Positions 27,234-36,072 of a DNA stretch of 64,000 bases are shown here, piece after piece; within the stretch, counting starts at the first letter, position 1, and each line of letters begins with the position of its first letter. The notes beneath the pieces were generated by a model. That model saw only the letters and a program-made list of their open reading frames with translations, was not told the DNA's origin and did not search any database. Made by a program: the position numbers and the translations under genes. This DNA comes from CAVSXS01 sp963767715 (lineage in GTDB: Bacteria > Chloroflexota > Ktedonobacteria > Ktedonobacterales > Ktedonobacteraceae), in contig CAVYFA010000001.1 of assembly GCA_963767715.1 (NCBI GenBank), forward strand, positions 372,001-436,000. The letters are read 5' to 3'.

Positions 27234-27809
27234 TTACCCTTTCACGCTTAAACGATGCAGACCGGCGATGAACAGATGGATCAGCCACTGGAAACTGGCT
27301 TCCAGGTCTACGGGCATCCCGAAACCGCCAACTATCTCCAGCGAGCTAAAGCCATGCACCAGGCTGCGCAGGCCGCGAATGGCGTGGATAGCTTCTTCCT
27401 CGCTCAGTCTGTATGGCGCGAGCACAGCCCGCAGCACATCCACAATCTGTTGCGCAACGGCCTGCAACTCCGGGTCACCGGGAGCGGGCGCTTGCAACGT
27501 GAGAGCATAGCGCCCAGGCATTTGCCTGGCATAGGCCCGGTAAGCATCGGCGAGCGCGAGAATGGCCTCCGCGCGCGATTTCCCAATAGTGGCGCGCTGG
27601 ATTCGGTCAAGCAAATCGCGCAAGCAGTAGAGCCCCAGATCACGTCTGAGTCCGGGCAGACCTGCGACGTGATTGTACAAGGATGGCGTGCGGACGCCTA
27701 AGCGCTCGGCCAGGCGGCCCAGCGAGAGCTGTTCAAGGCTCTCCTCATCTACCAGCTTTGCCGCCTCCTCCACGACAGTCGCCTTGTCCAGCCCCACTCT
27801 ATGCGACAT
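27234..27809 (-). CDS. TetR/AcrR family repressor
   Basis: 191 residues: an N-terminal helix-turn-helix (VVEEAAKLVDEESLEQLSLGRLAERLGVRTPSLYNHV) and a C-terminal ligand domain of the TetR_C WHG type (YARQMPGRYALTLQAPAPGDPEL, IRGLRSLVHGFSSLE). Its start overlaps the end of the MBL-fold gene by 11 bases, so both are one transcription unit. Two similar dyads in the shared promoter are its likely operators. The inducer is unknown. Confidence 0.88.
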   Translation of the reverse strand: MSHRVGLDKATVVEEAAKLVDEESLEQLSLGRLAERLGVRTPSLYNHVAGLPGLRRDLGLYCLRDLLDRIQRATIGKSRAEAILALADAYRAYARQMPGRYALTLQAPAPGDPELQAVAQQIVDVLRAVLAPYRLSEEEAIHAIRGLRSLVHGFSSLEIVGGFGMPVDLEASFQWLIHLFIAGLHRLSVKG

Positions 27810-28527
27810 GCGTCTGTTTTCCTTGCTCTTTTGCCAGGGACTGCTCCATGTCGCGAATAGCGCGCTCCATCGCCGTCTGGGGATGCTCTAGCATGCGGCC
27901 ATGTCCCACCGTCAGCACGGATGGCTGGAGCGCCAGCAGTTTGCGCGCGCTCTCCAGCGCTAACCCTTTATGCCAGGTAGCCAGCGCCGGTAGAGGGAAG
28001 AGTGGTTTGAACGTACCCGAAACAGCCACTCCGCCTAGTGTCTGGAAAGCATCGCCGGCGATTATGGCGCTGTCTCGCCTATCGAGAAAAGAGAGATGGC
28101 CCGGAGTGTGTCCCGGTGTGGCGATCACTTCGAGCGAGCCAATGCGGTCGCCTTCGTGCAGCAGCACGGTCGGCCTCGTCTTGCAGACCGGATAGCCTCC
28201 ACGCAACGGCACTTGCGGCTCGTTTGGGTCCAGGCTCTTATCGCCCGACAGAAAACGAGCGTCCCGCTCGCTGATCGCCACCTGGGCATCCGGCAGTGCC
28301 TCATGCAGCGCGTCCAGTGAACCAACATGATCGATGTGGGCATGTGTCAACACGACGCGAACAATCGGCCGACCAATCCCCCGCGCCACCTGGATGATCG
28401 ACTGGGCCTGGCCGCTCATGCCGGTGTCGATCAAGGTGAAGCCATCCTCCTCGCGCACCAGGTAGCAATTGACGAAACCCAGCCGAGTCAATTGAATAAG
28501 GTTGTCCCCGTAAGCTCTCACTTTCAT
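27799..28527 (-). CDS. MBL-fold metallo-hydrolase
   Basis: A 242-residue metallo-beta-lactamase fold enzyme with the di-metal motif THAHIDHVG (about residue 62), ATPGHTPGHLSF, GDAF and VGHGRM (last His). It most resembles glyoxalase-II-like or quorum-quenching-type hydrolases, but the substrate cannot be assigned. It precedes and is coupled to the TetR gene that probably controls it. Confidence 0.9.
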   Translation of the reverse strand: MKVRAYGDNLIQLTRLGFVNCYLVREEDGFTLIDTGMSGQAQSIIQVARGIGRPIVRVVLTHAHIDHVGSLDALHEALPDAQVAISERDARFLSGDKSLDPNEPQVPLRGGYPVCKTRPTVLLHEGDRIGSLEVIATPGHTPGHLSFLDRRDSAIIAGDAFQTLGGVAVSGTFKPLFPLPALATWHKGLALESARKLLALQPSVLTVGHGRMLEHPQTAMERAIRDMEQSLAKEQGKQTHVA

Positions 28528-28545
28528 AGCGTAATAACTCCTTTT

Positions 28546-28610
28546 GCTAATAGCATTAACCTCATTGACTAATCTAAATATATATTACACTAATACCATT
28601 AGTTTGTCAA
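28546..28610 (-). promoter_or_regulatory. promoter of the MBL/tetR operon with two TetR-type operators
   Basis: On the minus strand: TTGACA (28610-28605), a 17-base spacer, TAATAT (28587-28582). A perfect dyad ACTAAT-ACC-ATTAGT (28589-28603) fills the spacer. A second, GCTAAT-AGC-ATTAAC (28546-28560), lies downstream. Both share CTAAT-N3-ATTA, fitting autorepression. Confidence 0.7.
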
Positions 28611-29101
28611 GAAGGGAAGCAACAAATACAGAGACGACATGGACGAAACGGCTGTCACTCTAGGGAAAATAGTAATCAGGCGCAATCCTACCCAGAGTGA
28701 TACCAGGGACAAAAGCACGTCATATCCCAAACGTCCCACAACAGCCACCAAAGTCTGCCCATAAATTACAATGAACCAGACTCGTTCTTTGTAGGGACAG
28801 GGGCAGTGGCGCGGTGGCGCGGGGCCCCTTGCGGGTGTCCTTCGTCCTTCCCTGTCCCTTGCGCCTGTCCTTCCTCCTTTCCTACCCCTTGCGGGTCAAT
28901 AGGCCTGCTGACACATCGGCTGACCAGAGCCTCTTCGCAGGCGTCCATCCTCTCCCATGCTAAACTTTAACATCCATCTCCTTATATCGCCACGCGCTTG
29001 ATTATGTACCCTCTGCTATACTGAAAAAAAGATAGACTCGCGGTAAGAAGACTATCCTACCTGAGTCTTGTGTACTCAACCAACCAGGAGGGTATCTACC
29101 C
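28611..29101. repeat. gap with purine-rich REP element at 28790-28842
   Basis: The element reads GTAGGGACAGGGG, a purine-rich middle, then CCCCTTGCGGGTGTCC, followed by partial copies (TTGCGCCTGTCC, CCCCTTGCGGGTC) up to 28900. No gene seen in the remainder. Confidence 0.65.
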
Positions 29102-30344
29102 ATGAACTTCAAACCCCTCAGTGATCGCCGCATTCACAAACTCGAACGCTCCGAACGCCCACCAGAGATAACCTCGGGTCTGGTAGTTCTCCCGCTCCCG
29201 CCTCTGTTCCATCAACACTCCTCCTCTCCAACGTACTCGGCAACCCCCTCACCTGGCTCTGGCCTGGTCGCGTACCCCTCGGCCACCTCACACTCGTAGA
29301 TGCCGCTCCCGGCGGTGACCTCTCCCTCTTCGCCCTCACCCTCGCCGCCTGCATCTCAAGCGGCTCCCCACTTCCCGATGGTACACCCACCCTGCCGGGC
29401 AACGTCATCCTTCTGGCCCCCTATGACTCTCCCTCCAATACCATCAAACCGCGCTTGGAAGCCGCCGGCGGCGACTCCGGCCCACGTTCTGCTCTTCCGT
29501 ACCTTCGTCGAGGAACCATCGCCCGCCGACCATTCGCGCCCGCTCCTTCGCGTTTTCCCGCGATCTGGATCACCTGGCCGCCACCATCCTCCGCCAGGAT
29601 GCGCGCCTGGTCATCTTCGATCCCGCCAGTGCCATTCCCGGCCTGTCCCGCTGCCTGCCCACCCTCCTCGAAATTGCCCATCAAGCCAACTGTGCCATCC
29701 TGCTCACCCGCTCGCTGCGCGAACCGCCCGCCGATCCCTTGCGCTCGCCCGGTCCCGCTTCCCCCTTGCTGGAAGCTGCCCGCACTCGCCTGCTCCTCAC
29801 ACCCGATCCTGCCGACGAGCGCCAAAACCTCCTGCTTACAACTCGCCATCTTCTCAGCTCGCAGCCGCCTGTGCTCGCCTATCAAATCCTCGCCTCCGAA
29901 GCAGGCATCCCCACCATCCACTGGCTCGGTGAACACGACCCCTCCCACCTTGTGCGCCTGTCTACCGGCCCGCTGCGCTCACCACAGCGCCAGGCCATCC
30001 TGCGCTTCTTGCAGAACAGCGCCTCCCCTCGCAGCCACAAAGAGATCATCGATGCCGCCTGCTACGACGAAAACGCCGGCCGCAAAATGATTTTCCGCAT
30101 GAAACTGGCCGGAGAACTGGTCTCAACCGCCCGTGGCCTCTATACCACCCCCAACCATCCCTGTCTGGCACAACCAACTGACGAGATTCCCCCTGTCCCA
30201 AATGTCCCAAACGTCCTGGGCACGCTCACAGCCTTACGCAACACCATAATTCCAGGCGACCGGCCTGTCCCAAATGTCCCAAATTCTCCCTCTTCTCAAA
30301 GTCCTACGCATAGCAGCCAATTGCTAAACCATGAGGTACAATGA
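29102..30344 (+). pseudogene. AAA_25/RepA-like ATPase, frame-broken and without a Walker A lysine
   Basis: Successive pieces in three frames read as one protein: MNFKPLSDRRIHKLERSERPPEITS, then LLSNVLGNPLTWLWPGRVPLGHL-TLVDAAPGGDLSLFALTLAACISSG-PLPDGTP (about 29220-29470). PAHVLLFRTFVEEPSPADH follows, then ATILRQDARLVIFDPASAI and ANCAILLTRSLREPPADPL to 30344. This is the layout of RecA-fold AAA_25 ATPases (WLWPGRIPLGKLTLL-GDPG-GKS). The P-loop here reads APGGDLS and lacks the GKS lysine, so ATP binding is doubtful even if the frameshifts are errors. At least three indels are needed. The C-terminus resembles a winged helix (RQAILRFLQNSASPRSHKEI). Repeated PNVPN motifs form the tail. Confidence 0.6.
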
Positions 30345-30563
30345 GCCAGTGCATAATCACAAGACCAGTTCGACAATACGGGTTGTCTCACCCTGTCACA
30401 CACTCTTACCCTGTCGCATACTCTTATCTTGTCATCCTGAGCGCAGCGAAGGATCTCCGACGTATAATAAGACCAATTCGGCAATATGAGCCGTCACCCT
30501 GTCAACCTGAGCGCAAAGGATATCCTTTATGCACGAGCACACACCGATACAACCGATACAAGT

Positions 30564-30623
30564 GATACCTCAGATACCTCGGATACCTTGGATACCTCGG
30601 ATACCTCGGATACCTCGGATACC
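30564..30623 (+). repeat. 9-base tandem repeat array
   Basis: Six to seven units of GATACCTCG with few changes (CAG and TTG variants). The unit length keeps frame, but no gene contains it. Confidence 0.85.
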
Positions 30624-30728
30624 AGCTTCTTTGAAAGCCTACAGGCAACTCTATAAACAAAGAAGCAAGTATCGTAAAGTCCCCGGCGAGGCTTATCCAG
30701 GTAGATTTCTTGTCGGAGGTTGGTTCAT

Positions 30729-30805
30729 TGTAGAGGCAGGGGCGGCTGGGAGTGGCGCGGGGCCCCTCGCGGGTGCCTTGCGTCCCTTTCGCCTTGCGGG
30801 TGCCT
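30729..30805 (+). repeat. GTAG-headed purine-rich REP element
   Basis: GTAGAGGCAGGGG, a middle segment, CCCCTCGCGGGTGCCT; arms AGGCA and TGCCT. A partial copy (CTTGCGGGTGCCT) follows. Confidence 0.7.
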
Positions 30806-30845
30806 CGCGTGCTCTGGTGAGGGGCACAATAGAAGAGAATAACAC

Positions 30846-31847
30846 ATGCGCGCTTTGATCTACGCCAACAACACCCTCCGCCTCGATCACCATCTGCCGC
30901 CGCCTGCACCCAAATCAGGCGAAGCCCTCATCCGCGTCACAATGGCCGGCATATGTAACACCGATATCGAGATCACGCGCGGCTACCTGGCCTTCCAGGG
31001 CGTACCGGGTCATGAATTTGTCGGCGTGGTGGAAGAAATCAATAGCGCCCCTGCCCAGAAAAGTCATAAGCATTTGCTCGGCAAAAGGGTCGTCGGCGAG
31101 ATCAACGCCGCCTGCCACCGTCCCGACTGCTTTTACTGCTCGCGCGACATGCCGACGCACTGCCCGAATCGCACCACCCTGGGTATCGGCGGCCGCGACG
31201 GTGCGTTCGCTGATTACCTGACGCTTCCCCTCGAAAACCTGCACATCGTACCCGACGAGCTAAGCGATGAAGAGGCCGTCTTTGTCGAGCCGCTTGCCGC
31301 CAACTTTGAAATCCTCGAGCAGGCACACATAAAGCCGACCGACGTCGTGATCGTGCTGGGCGACGGCAAACTGGGCCAGCTTGCCGCGCAGGTGCTGGCG
31401 CTGGCCGGCTGCGATGTGCGCATGGTGGGCAAGCATCCCGAGAAACTTACACTGCCCGAGCAGCGCGGCATCACCACCTACCTGCTCGACAACGTGGAGC
31501 ATGTCTTGGCAGACGTAGGGCGGCGCGTCGATATAGTGGTCGAATGCACCGGCTCAGCGCATGGTCTTGAACTGGCCCTGCGGCTGGTACGCCCAAGAGG
31601 AACAGTCATCCTGAAAAGCACAGTCGCCGATAAGAGCACGCTCGACCTCGCTCCCATCGTCATCGACGAGATTCGCGTGCTGGGCTCGCGCTGCGGCCCA
31701 TTTCAACCTGCTCTGCGCGCCCTGACCCGCCGCACCCTGGATGTGATTCCATTGATCAGCGCCCGCTACAGCCTGGATAACGCGTTGGATGCCTTCGAGT
31801 ACGCGATAAAGCCGGGAGTGTTGAAGGTGCTGCTAAAGATGGACTAA
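30846..31847 (+). CDS. zinc-dependent MDR alcohol dehydrogenase family protein
   Basis: 333 residues. The GroES-like domain carries the catalytic zinc ligands (AGICNTDIEI, GHEFVGVVEE). A cysteine set in NAACHRPDCFYCSRDMPTHC likely binds structural zinc. The Rossmann domain follows (VVIVLGDGKLGQLAAQVLALAG). FVEPLAANFEILEQ is typical of threonine/sorbitol-dehydrogenase-like members that act on polyols or sugar acids. The substrate is not predictable. It stands alone between repeat-rich gaps. Confidence 0.88.
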   Translation: MRALIYANNTLRLDHHLPPPAPKSGEALIRVTMAGICNTDIEITRGYLAFQGVPGHEFVGVVEEINSAPAQKSHKHLLGKRVVGEINAACHRPDCFYCSRDMPTHCPNRTTLGIGGRDGAFADYLTLPLENLHIVPDELSDEEAVFVEPLAANFEILEQAHIKPTDVVIVLGDGKLGQLAAQVLALAGCDVRMVGKHPEKLTLPEQRGITTYLLDNVEHVLADVGRRVDIVVECTGSAHGLELALRLVRPRGTVILKSTVADKSTLDLAPIVIDEIRVLGSRCGPFQPALRALTRRTLDVIPLISARYSLDNALDAFEYAIKPGVLKVLLKMD

Positions 31848-32333
31848 ACGCCATCTATCATAGGGACGCGATTATGATTTTTTACCTACCAACATCGGCA
31901 ATGTTCATCATCGCGTCCTTGCACCAGAACCCAACCAGGAATAAGGATACAACAACGAATTGAACAATCGTCACGTAGGCGCCGGTTTACCCCACCCACA
32001 CCGATTATGGAGATTGACAATTAAACACAGACATTATCGTAAAAATGCGATGGAAGGATCCATGTGAGCAGGACATCGCCTGTACGGGCGGGAGTGGAGT
32101 GGATGAGTGGTGGGGGCGCTTGCGCCGCCCTTGGGAATTGTACTCATCGAAGAATGGAGTAGCTGCCGAGCTAAGAAAGGTCTCATTGTAAATAATATGA
32201 AAGCCGCAGTTCAGCAAAGGATTTGTTACATGTCACAAGATTCAATTGAGCGGTGTCTTATATGTGCCATCGATGGGAAGAGTCAACAAGAACCTGCCAG
32301 GTCAACGGACCAGGTTTGATTGAGGAAAAGCGC
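31848..32333. repeat. gap with three REP-type repeats
   Basis: 31860-31918: TAGGGACGCGATTATGA and a distant complementary ATCATCGCGTCC. 31975-32020: GTAG, GCGCCGGTTTACC and a decayed remainder. 32079-32131: CCTGTACGGGCGGGAG to GGCGCTTGCGCCGCCC. No other feature. Confidence 0.7.
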
Positions 32334-32903
32334 ATGTCGTCAAACATAAAGCATACTTCTCTCATCGCCTCAACAGGCGAAGAATTGTTTGAAGCTATAT
32401 TTACACGCTATTATCCCCTCGTCTACCAGCTTGCCTTCCGCTGTACCGGCCGCGGTGATGAGGCGGATGATATCGCGCAGGAGGTCTTCTTACGCTTCTA
32501 TCGCATACCGCCGCAGGCGACGAGCGAAGGAGAACGCCGCGCATGGCTGTGCCGCGTGGCAACCAACCTGAGCTTGAATGCCCTGCGCGCCCACCAGCGC
32601 CGCACACACCACGAGGAGCGTGCGGTAGGCGCGACTCAGTTGGAGAGCGGAGCAGGTGCGGCACAGGCCAGCCCTGAGCAGCAGGTGCTGGCCCTTGAGC
32701 AGGCAGCGCTGGTACGCGAAGTGCTGGCGGAGCTTCCTGAGCGACAGCAAACCTATCTCTTGCTGCGCAGTATCGGCTTGAGTTATGCAGAAATCGCGCA
32801 GACGACCGGCGTGGCCCCGGCATCCGTTGGCTCATTACTGGCACGTGCTGAACGCGAATTTCGGAGGAGGTATTATGAACGAGCGAGAACAACAGCAGAA
32901 TAA
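32334..32903 (+). CDS. ECF RNA polymerase sigma factor
   Basis: A 189-residue group IV sigma factor. Region 2 reads LFEAIFTRYYPLVYQLAFRCTGRGDEADDIAQEVFLRFYR, with RAWLCRVATNLSLNALRA at its end. Region 4 reads REVLAELPERQQTYLLLRSIGLSYAEIAQTTGVAPASVGSLLARAEREFRRRY. GAGGAAA precedes the chosen ATG; a start 27 codons upstream is possible but without support. The following anti-sigma gene overlaps it by 29 bases, giving coupled synthesis of the pair. Confidence 0.92.
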   Translation: MSSNIKHTSLIASTGEELFEAIFTRYYPLVYQLAFRCTGRGDEADDIAQEVFLRFYRIPPQATSEGERRAWLCRVATNLSLNALRAHQRRTHHEERAVGATQLESGAGAAQASPEQQVLALEQAALVREVLAELPERQQTYLLLRSIGLSYAEIAQTTGVAPASVGSLLARAEREFRRRYYERARTTAE

Positions 32904-34110
32904 TCAGTGCTTGGATATAGGTGTGCTGGTAAGCCTGCATGACGGCGAGTTGCCTGCCGCCGAAAGGGAGCACGCGCTGGCCCACATTGCGATCTGCGCC
33001 GGCTGTGCCGCCGATGACCGGGCCGCCTCAGCCAGCAGCCGTGACGTATTTGATTTGCTCTCTATCTCAGGTCTGAACGAAAGCGAGATGCCGTCAACGG
33101 CGACCGCCTTCGCGGCAATGCAGGCGAGGCTCGATGCGGAAGGTCTGAGAAAAGACAGGCACAGCGCGGGAGCGCTTTCCTTGCTCAAGTCCGGCAGCAG
33201 TAGCCCCCCGATTTATCGTGGGGGGCCTCTCTCCTTCGCCAGGCGCCGCACTGCCTGGTTGGCTGCCATCGTCGCCGCGGCCATGATTGCCCTGTTGTTA
33301 CTGCCAAACGCGGCAGCGCTGGCGAATCAATTCCTCGCGCTGTTCCAGGTGCAACAGTTCCAGCCCGTGAATATCAATCCACGAAACTTCTCGCAGGCAT
33401 TGTTGCTCGATATCACTAAGTACGGCGATGTAAACCAGCAGGACTTTGATACCGGCTTGCACCCCATCAGCGCGGACCAGGTCAAGCAGCTCCTGCGCTT
33501 CCCGCTCTTGTTGCCCACCCGCCTGCCATCAGGAGTCGGCTCAACAGCACAATTTGCCGTCAACAATGGGGGCATGCTGGCATTCGTCTTCAGGGCCGCC
33601 AAGGCACGAGCATACCTGCAGGCGAATGGAGAGCACGGGGTGTCTATCCCTGCGCAGCTCGATGGGGCAACGTATACGATTACCGTCCAGACAAGTGTAC
33701 TGGTCAGCTACGTCAAGAGTTGTCCGCCGGGCGCCGGAATCGATACAATAAATCAATGCAGCGGGAACCCCTTTTATGTAGCAGAAGTTTCTAACCCTGT
33801 GGTACAAGGGGTGGGTAACGCTTCGCTGAAGGACTTGCGCGATTTCTTCATCTCCCTGCCCAACCAGTCTTCACAAATGCGCAGCCTGCTGCAAAATATT
33901 GATCTGAACACCGGCACGGTTCCTCTGCCCATACCGCCACAGGTCGATGCGCAACAGGTCACGGCTCATGGAGCGCCCGCGGTCTTGCTGACGGATAACT
34001 CTCTCGGTGCGGGAGCATTGCTCTGGCAGAAGGGCGGCGTCATCTATATTGTAGCCGGCCTGACAGGCAACACGAGCGCACTCATAGACGCAGCCAATTC
34101 GTTACAATGA
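32875..34110 (+). CDS. zinc-finger anti-sigma factor with membrane anchor
   Basis: The cytoplasmic N-terminus has the ZAS motif H-AHIAICAGC (about residues 35-46) that holds the ECF sigma factor. One membrane helix (TAWLAAIVAAAMIALLLLPNAAALA, about 125-150) leads to a large outer domain with paired cysteines (KSCPPGAGIDTINQCSG). GGAGG precedes the ATG. Just before the helix, a GTAG-headed hairpin is translated in frame as SSPPIYRGGP, lengthening the linker by about nine residues. The signal sensed outside is unknown. Confidence 0.88.
   Translation: MNEREQQQNNQCLDIGVLVSLHDGELPAAEREHALAHIAICAGCAADDRAASASSRDVFDLLSISGLNESEMPSTATAFAAMQARLDAEGLRKDRHSAGALSLLKSGSSSPPIYRGGPLSFARRRTAWLAAIVAAAMIALLLLPNAAALANQFLALFQVQQFQPVNINPRNFSQALLLDITKYGDVNQQDFDTGLHPISADQVKQLLRFPLLLPTRLPSGVGSTAQFAVNNGGMLAFVFRAAKARAYLQANGEHGVSIPAQLDGATYTITVQTSVLVSYVKSCPPGAGIDTINQCSGNPFYVAEVSNPVVQGVGNASLKDLRDFFISLPNQSSQMRSLLQNIDLNTGTVPLPIPPQVDAQQVTAHGAPAVLLTDNSLGAGALLWQKGGVIYIVAGLTGNTSALIDAANSLQ
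33200..33226 (+). repeat. GTAG hairpin inside the anti-sigma gene
   Basis: GTAG then CCCCCCGAT-TT-ATCG-TGGGGGG. It is in frame and placed in the linker before the membrane helix. Confidence 0.75.
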
Positions 34111-34113
34111 TGA

Positions 34114-34203
34114 GTAGGGCCGCCGATTTATCGGCCCTCGATGGTTACAATGATAAGGGAGTAGGGGCCCGATTTATCGCGCCCACCGCCGATTTATCGG
34201 CCT
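34114..34203 (+). repeat. two GTAG-headed GATTTATCG elements
   Basis: 34114-34137: GTAG, GGCCGCCGATTTATCGGCCC (one hairpin). 34161-34203: GTAG, GGGCCCGATTTATCGCGCCC, CGATTTATCGGCC. They separate the anti-sigma gene from the ABC genes. Confidence 0.75.
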
Positions 34204-34237
34204 CTACTGCCTACAAAAGACCTGTATAGAGGTATAT

Positions 34238-35179
34238 ATGGCCAATGACGACTTATTGCCAGCAATAGAGGTAAAAGGGCTACGGAAGGTCTACAACCAA
34301 CTGGTGGCAGTAGATGATGTCAGCTTCACCATGTATCGCGGGGAAGCCTTTGGCTTTCTCGGCCCCAACGGCGCCGGGAAAAGCACGGTAGTGAAGGTGC
34401 TCACCGGGCTGGTTGTCCCTACGAGGGGAAGTGTGCGTATCCTCGGGTTGCCCGTCTCCGATAGAGAGGCCCGCAGGCGCATCGGCTACTTACCGGAACT
34501 GCCCAGTTTCCATCGCTGGCTGCAGGCAAAGGAGTTCCTCGAATTTCACGGTCGGCTGTATGGGCTGCGCGGCATGCAGCTAGAGAAACGCTGTCGGGAG
34601 GTGCTGGCCCTCGTCGGTTTGGCTGGCAGGGATCGCCAGAAGCTGGGAACGTTCTCCAAAGGCATGATGCAGCGCATTGGATTGGCCCAGGCGCTGATCA
34701 ACCGGCCAGACCTGGTGCTGCTCGATGAGCTCGTCTCTGGACTCGACCCCGTTGGCCAGCGCGACATGCGCGATCTCCTGCGGCAGTTGAAGTCCGAGGG
34801 CATGAGCATCTTCCTCAACTCCCACCAGCTCGCCGACGTGGAAGCGCTGTGCGACCGGGTGGCGATCATCAACGAGGGGCGCATCTTGAAGGTAGGAGCG
34901 CCGCAGTCGCTCTTCGACGAACCACTGGTCCTGGAGCTGCACGTCAGTCCCATCAACCAGGAATTGTTGCATCGACTCGGCCTGGTAGCGCTTGCCGTTC
35001 GCCAGGAGGGTAATACGTCCTGCTCCCTGCTGGTCGAGGTGCGGGACGAGGAAGGCGCTGCCGATGTTGCCGCCGCCGTGCATGAGTGCGGCGCGCGCCT
35101 GTACAGCATGGCATCCCATCATCGCTCACTGGAGCAACTCTTCTTACAGACCATCGACGAATCGCGCCGCCGAGAATAA
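34238..35179 (+). CDS. ABC transporter ATP-binding protein
   Basis: A 313-residue single ABC domain of the drug/ABC-2 exporter type: Walker A GPNGAGKST, a signature degraded to FSKGMMQRIGLAQAL, Walker B DLVLLDELVSGLDP, and H-loop NSHQLADVEAL, followed by a 90-residue C-terminal extension common in this class. The permease starts 17 bases downstream. The pair follows the sigma/anti-sigma genes and could be their target, which is inference. Confidence 0.92.
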   Translation: MANDDLLPAIEVKGLRKVYNQLVAVDDVSFTMYRGEAFGFLGPNGAGKSTVVKVLTGLVVPTRGSVRILGLPVSDREARRRIGYLPELPSFHRWLQAKEFLEFHGRLYGLRGMQLEKRCREVLALVGLAGRDRQKLGTFSKGMMQRIGLAQALINRPDLVLLDELVSGLDPVGQRDMRDLLRQLKSEGMSIFLNSHQLADVEALCDRVAIINEGRILKVGAPQSLFDEPLVLELHVSPINQELLHRLGLVALAVRQEGNTSCSLLVEVRDEEGAADVAAAVHECGARLYSMASHHRSLEQLFLQTIDESRRRE

Positions 35180-35196
35180 ATCATGTGGGGTACGCA

Positions 35197-36066
35197 ATGG
35201 GATTATTATTGATTACACGCTTCACCTTACAAGAGGCGATCCGGCGCAAGCTATTCCTTGCTGTAGTGATCCTGAGCGCCTTGTTGTTAACCGCATTCAC
35301 CATCCTGCTCAATATCGCGGTGAACATATCGACGCCCACTGGCGGCGCTAATTCACAACTGGAGCTGCTGAGCGCCGGGATCGTCATCACTATCATGGCG
35401 ATCTGGCTGGTTTACCTGCTGAGCAGCCTGCTCACTATCGTGCTGACCGCCGGCATGATCTCCAGCGAGGTAGAGGCGGGCACCTTCTCCGTGATCGTTC
35501 CGAAGCCATTGGCCCGCGCCGAAATTGTCTTCGGCAAATGGCTGGGCTACGCTCTGATTGTGATTGTCTACAACGCGCTCGTGTTTTTTGCTTTCCTGGC
35601 CATCATTCACCAGGAAACCGGCTACTGGCCCGACCAGGCCTTTAGCGCCTTTGGCATGCTCGATCTGATCTCGCTGGCGCTGCTGGCGCTCACCACCCTC
35701 GGCAGTTCGCTCGTGCCTACCATCGTGAATGGCGCTATCGCCCTCGTGCTGTTCATCGGCGCACCGATTGCCAGCATCGTCCAGTTCATCGTGAAGATTA
35801 TTTCGCACACGCCAAATCAGGCCATGCAAAACATCACCACCGTCATCAACCTCATCATGCCAACCGACGCCCTCTGGCACGGCGTCTCGTACTTCCTGAT
35901 CCCCAACACGGCGACGTTAGAGGTGCTTGGGATATCAAGTGATGGCTTCAACACGCCCTTTACCTCGGCTGAACCGATAGCCGGTGCGCTCCTGATTTGG
36001 GTGGTACTCTACTGCATCGGGCTGCCGGTGCTGGCCGCGTGGCGCTTCCAGCACCGGGACTTGTAG
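35197..36066 (+). CDS. ABC-2 type transporter permease
   Basis: About 289 residues with six membrane helices. The N-terminal amphipathic start (LLLITRFTLQEAIRRKLFLAVVILSALLLTAF) and the stretch GMISSEVEAGTFSVIVPKPLARAEIVFGKWLGY are typical of ABC-2 permeases. The longer upstream frame overlaps the ATPase gene and was rejected. It ends 6 bases before the end of the opposing ftsZ gene. The substrate is unknown. Confidence 0.88.
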   Translation: MGLLLITRFTLQEAIRRKLFLAVVILSALLLTAFTILLNIAVNISTPTGGANSQLELLSAGIVITIMAIWLVYLLSSLLTIVLTAGMISSEVEAGTFSVIVPKPLARAEIVFGKWLGYALIVIVYNALVFFAFLAIIHQETGYWPDQAFSAFGMLDLISLALLALTTLGSSLVPTIVNGAIALVLFIGAPIASIVQFIVKIISHTPNQAMQNITTVINLIMPTDALWHGVSYFLIPNTATLEVLGISSDGFNTPFTSAEPIAGALLIWVVLYCIGLPVLAAWRFQHRDL

Positions 36067-36072
36067 CGCTTC

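Larger units (their letters stand above)
30345..30845. other. repeat-filled gap before the MDR gene
   Basis: It holds two arms of the CTGAGCGCAGCGAAGG family (30429-30458, 30500-30522), a 9-base tandem array and a purine-rich REP element. No gene. Confidence 0.65.

Noticed and set aside
28766..28948. short reverse frame of 60 codons
   Set aside because: Entirely within a REP-type repeat.
30564..30623. possible CRISPR array
   Set aside because: Nine-base units without spacers; a simple tandem repeat. No cas gene in the window.
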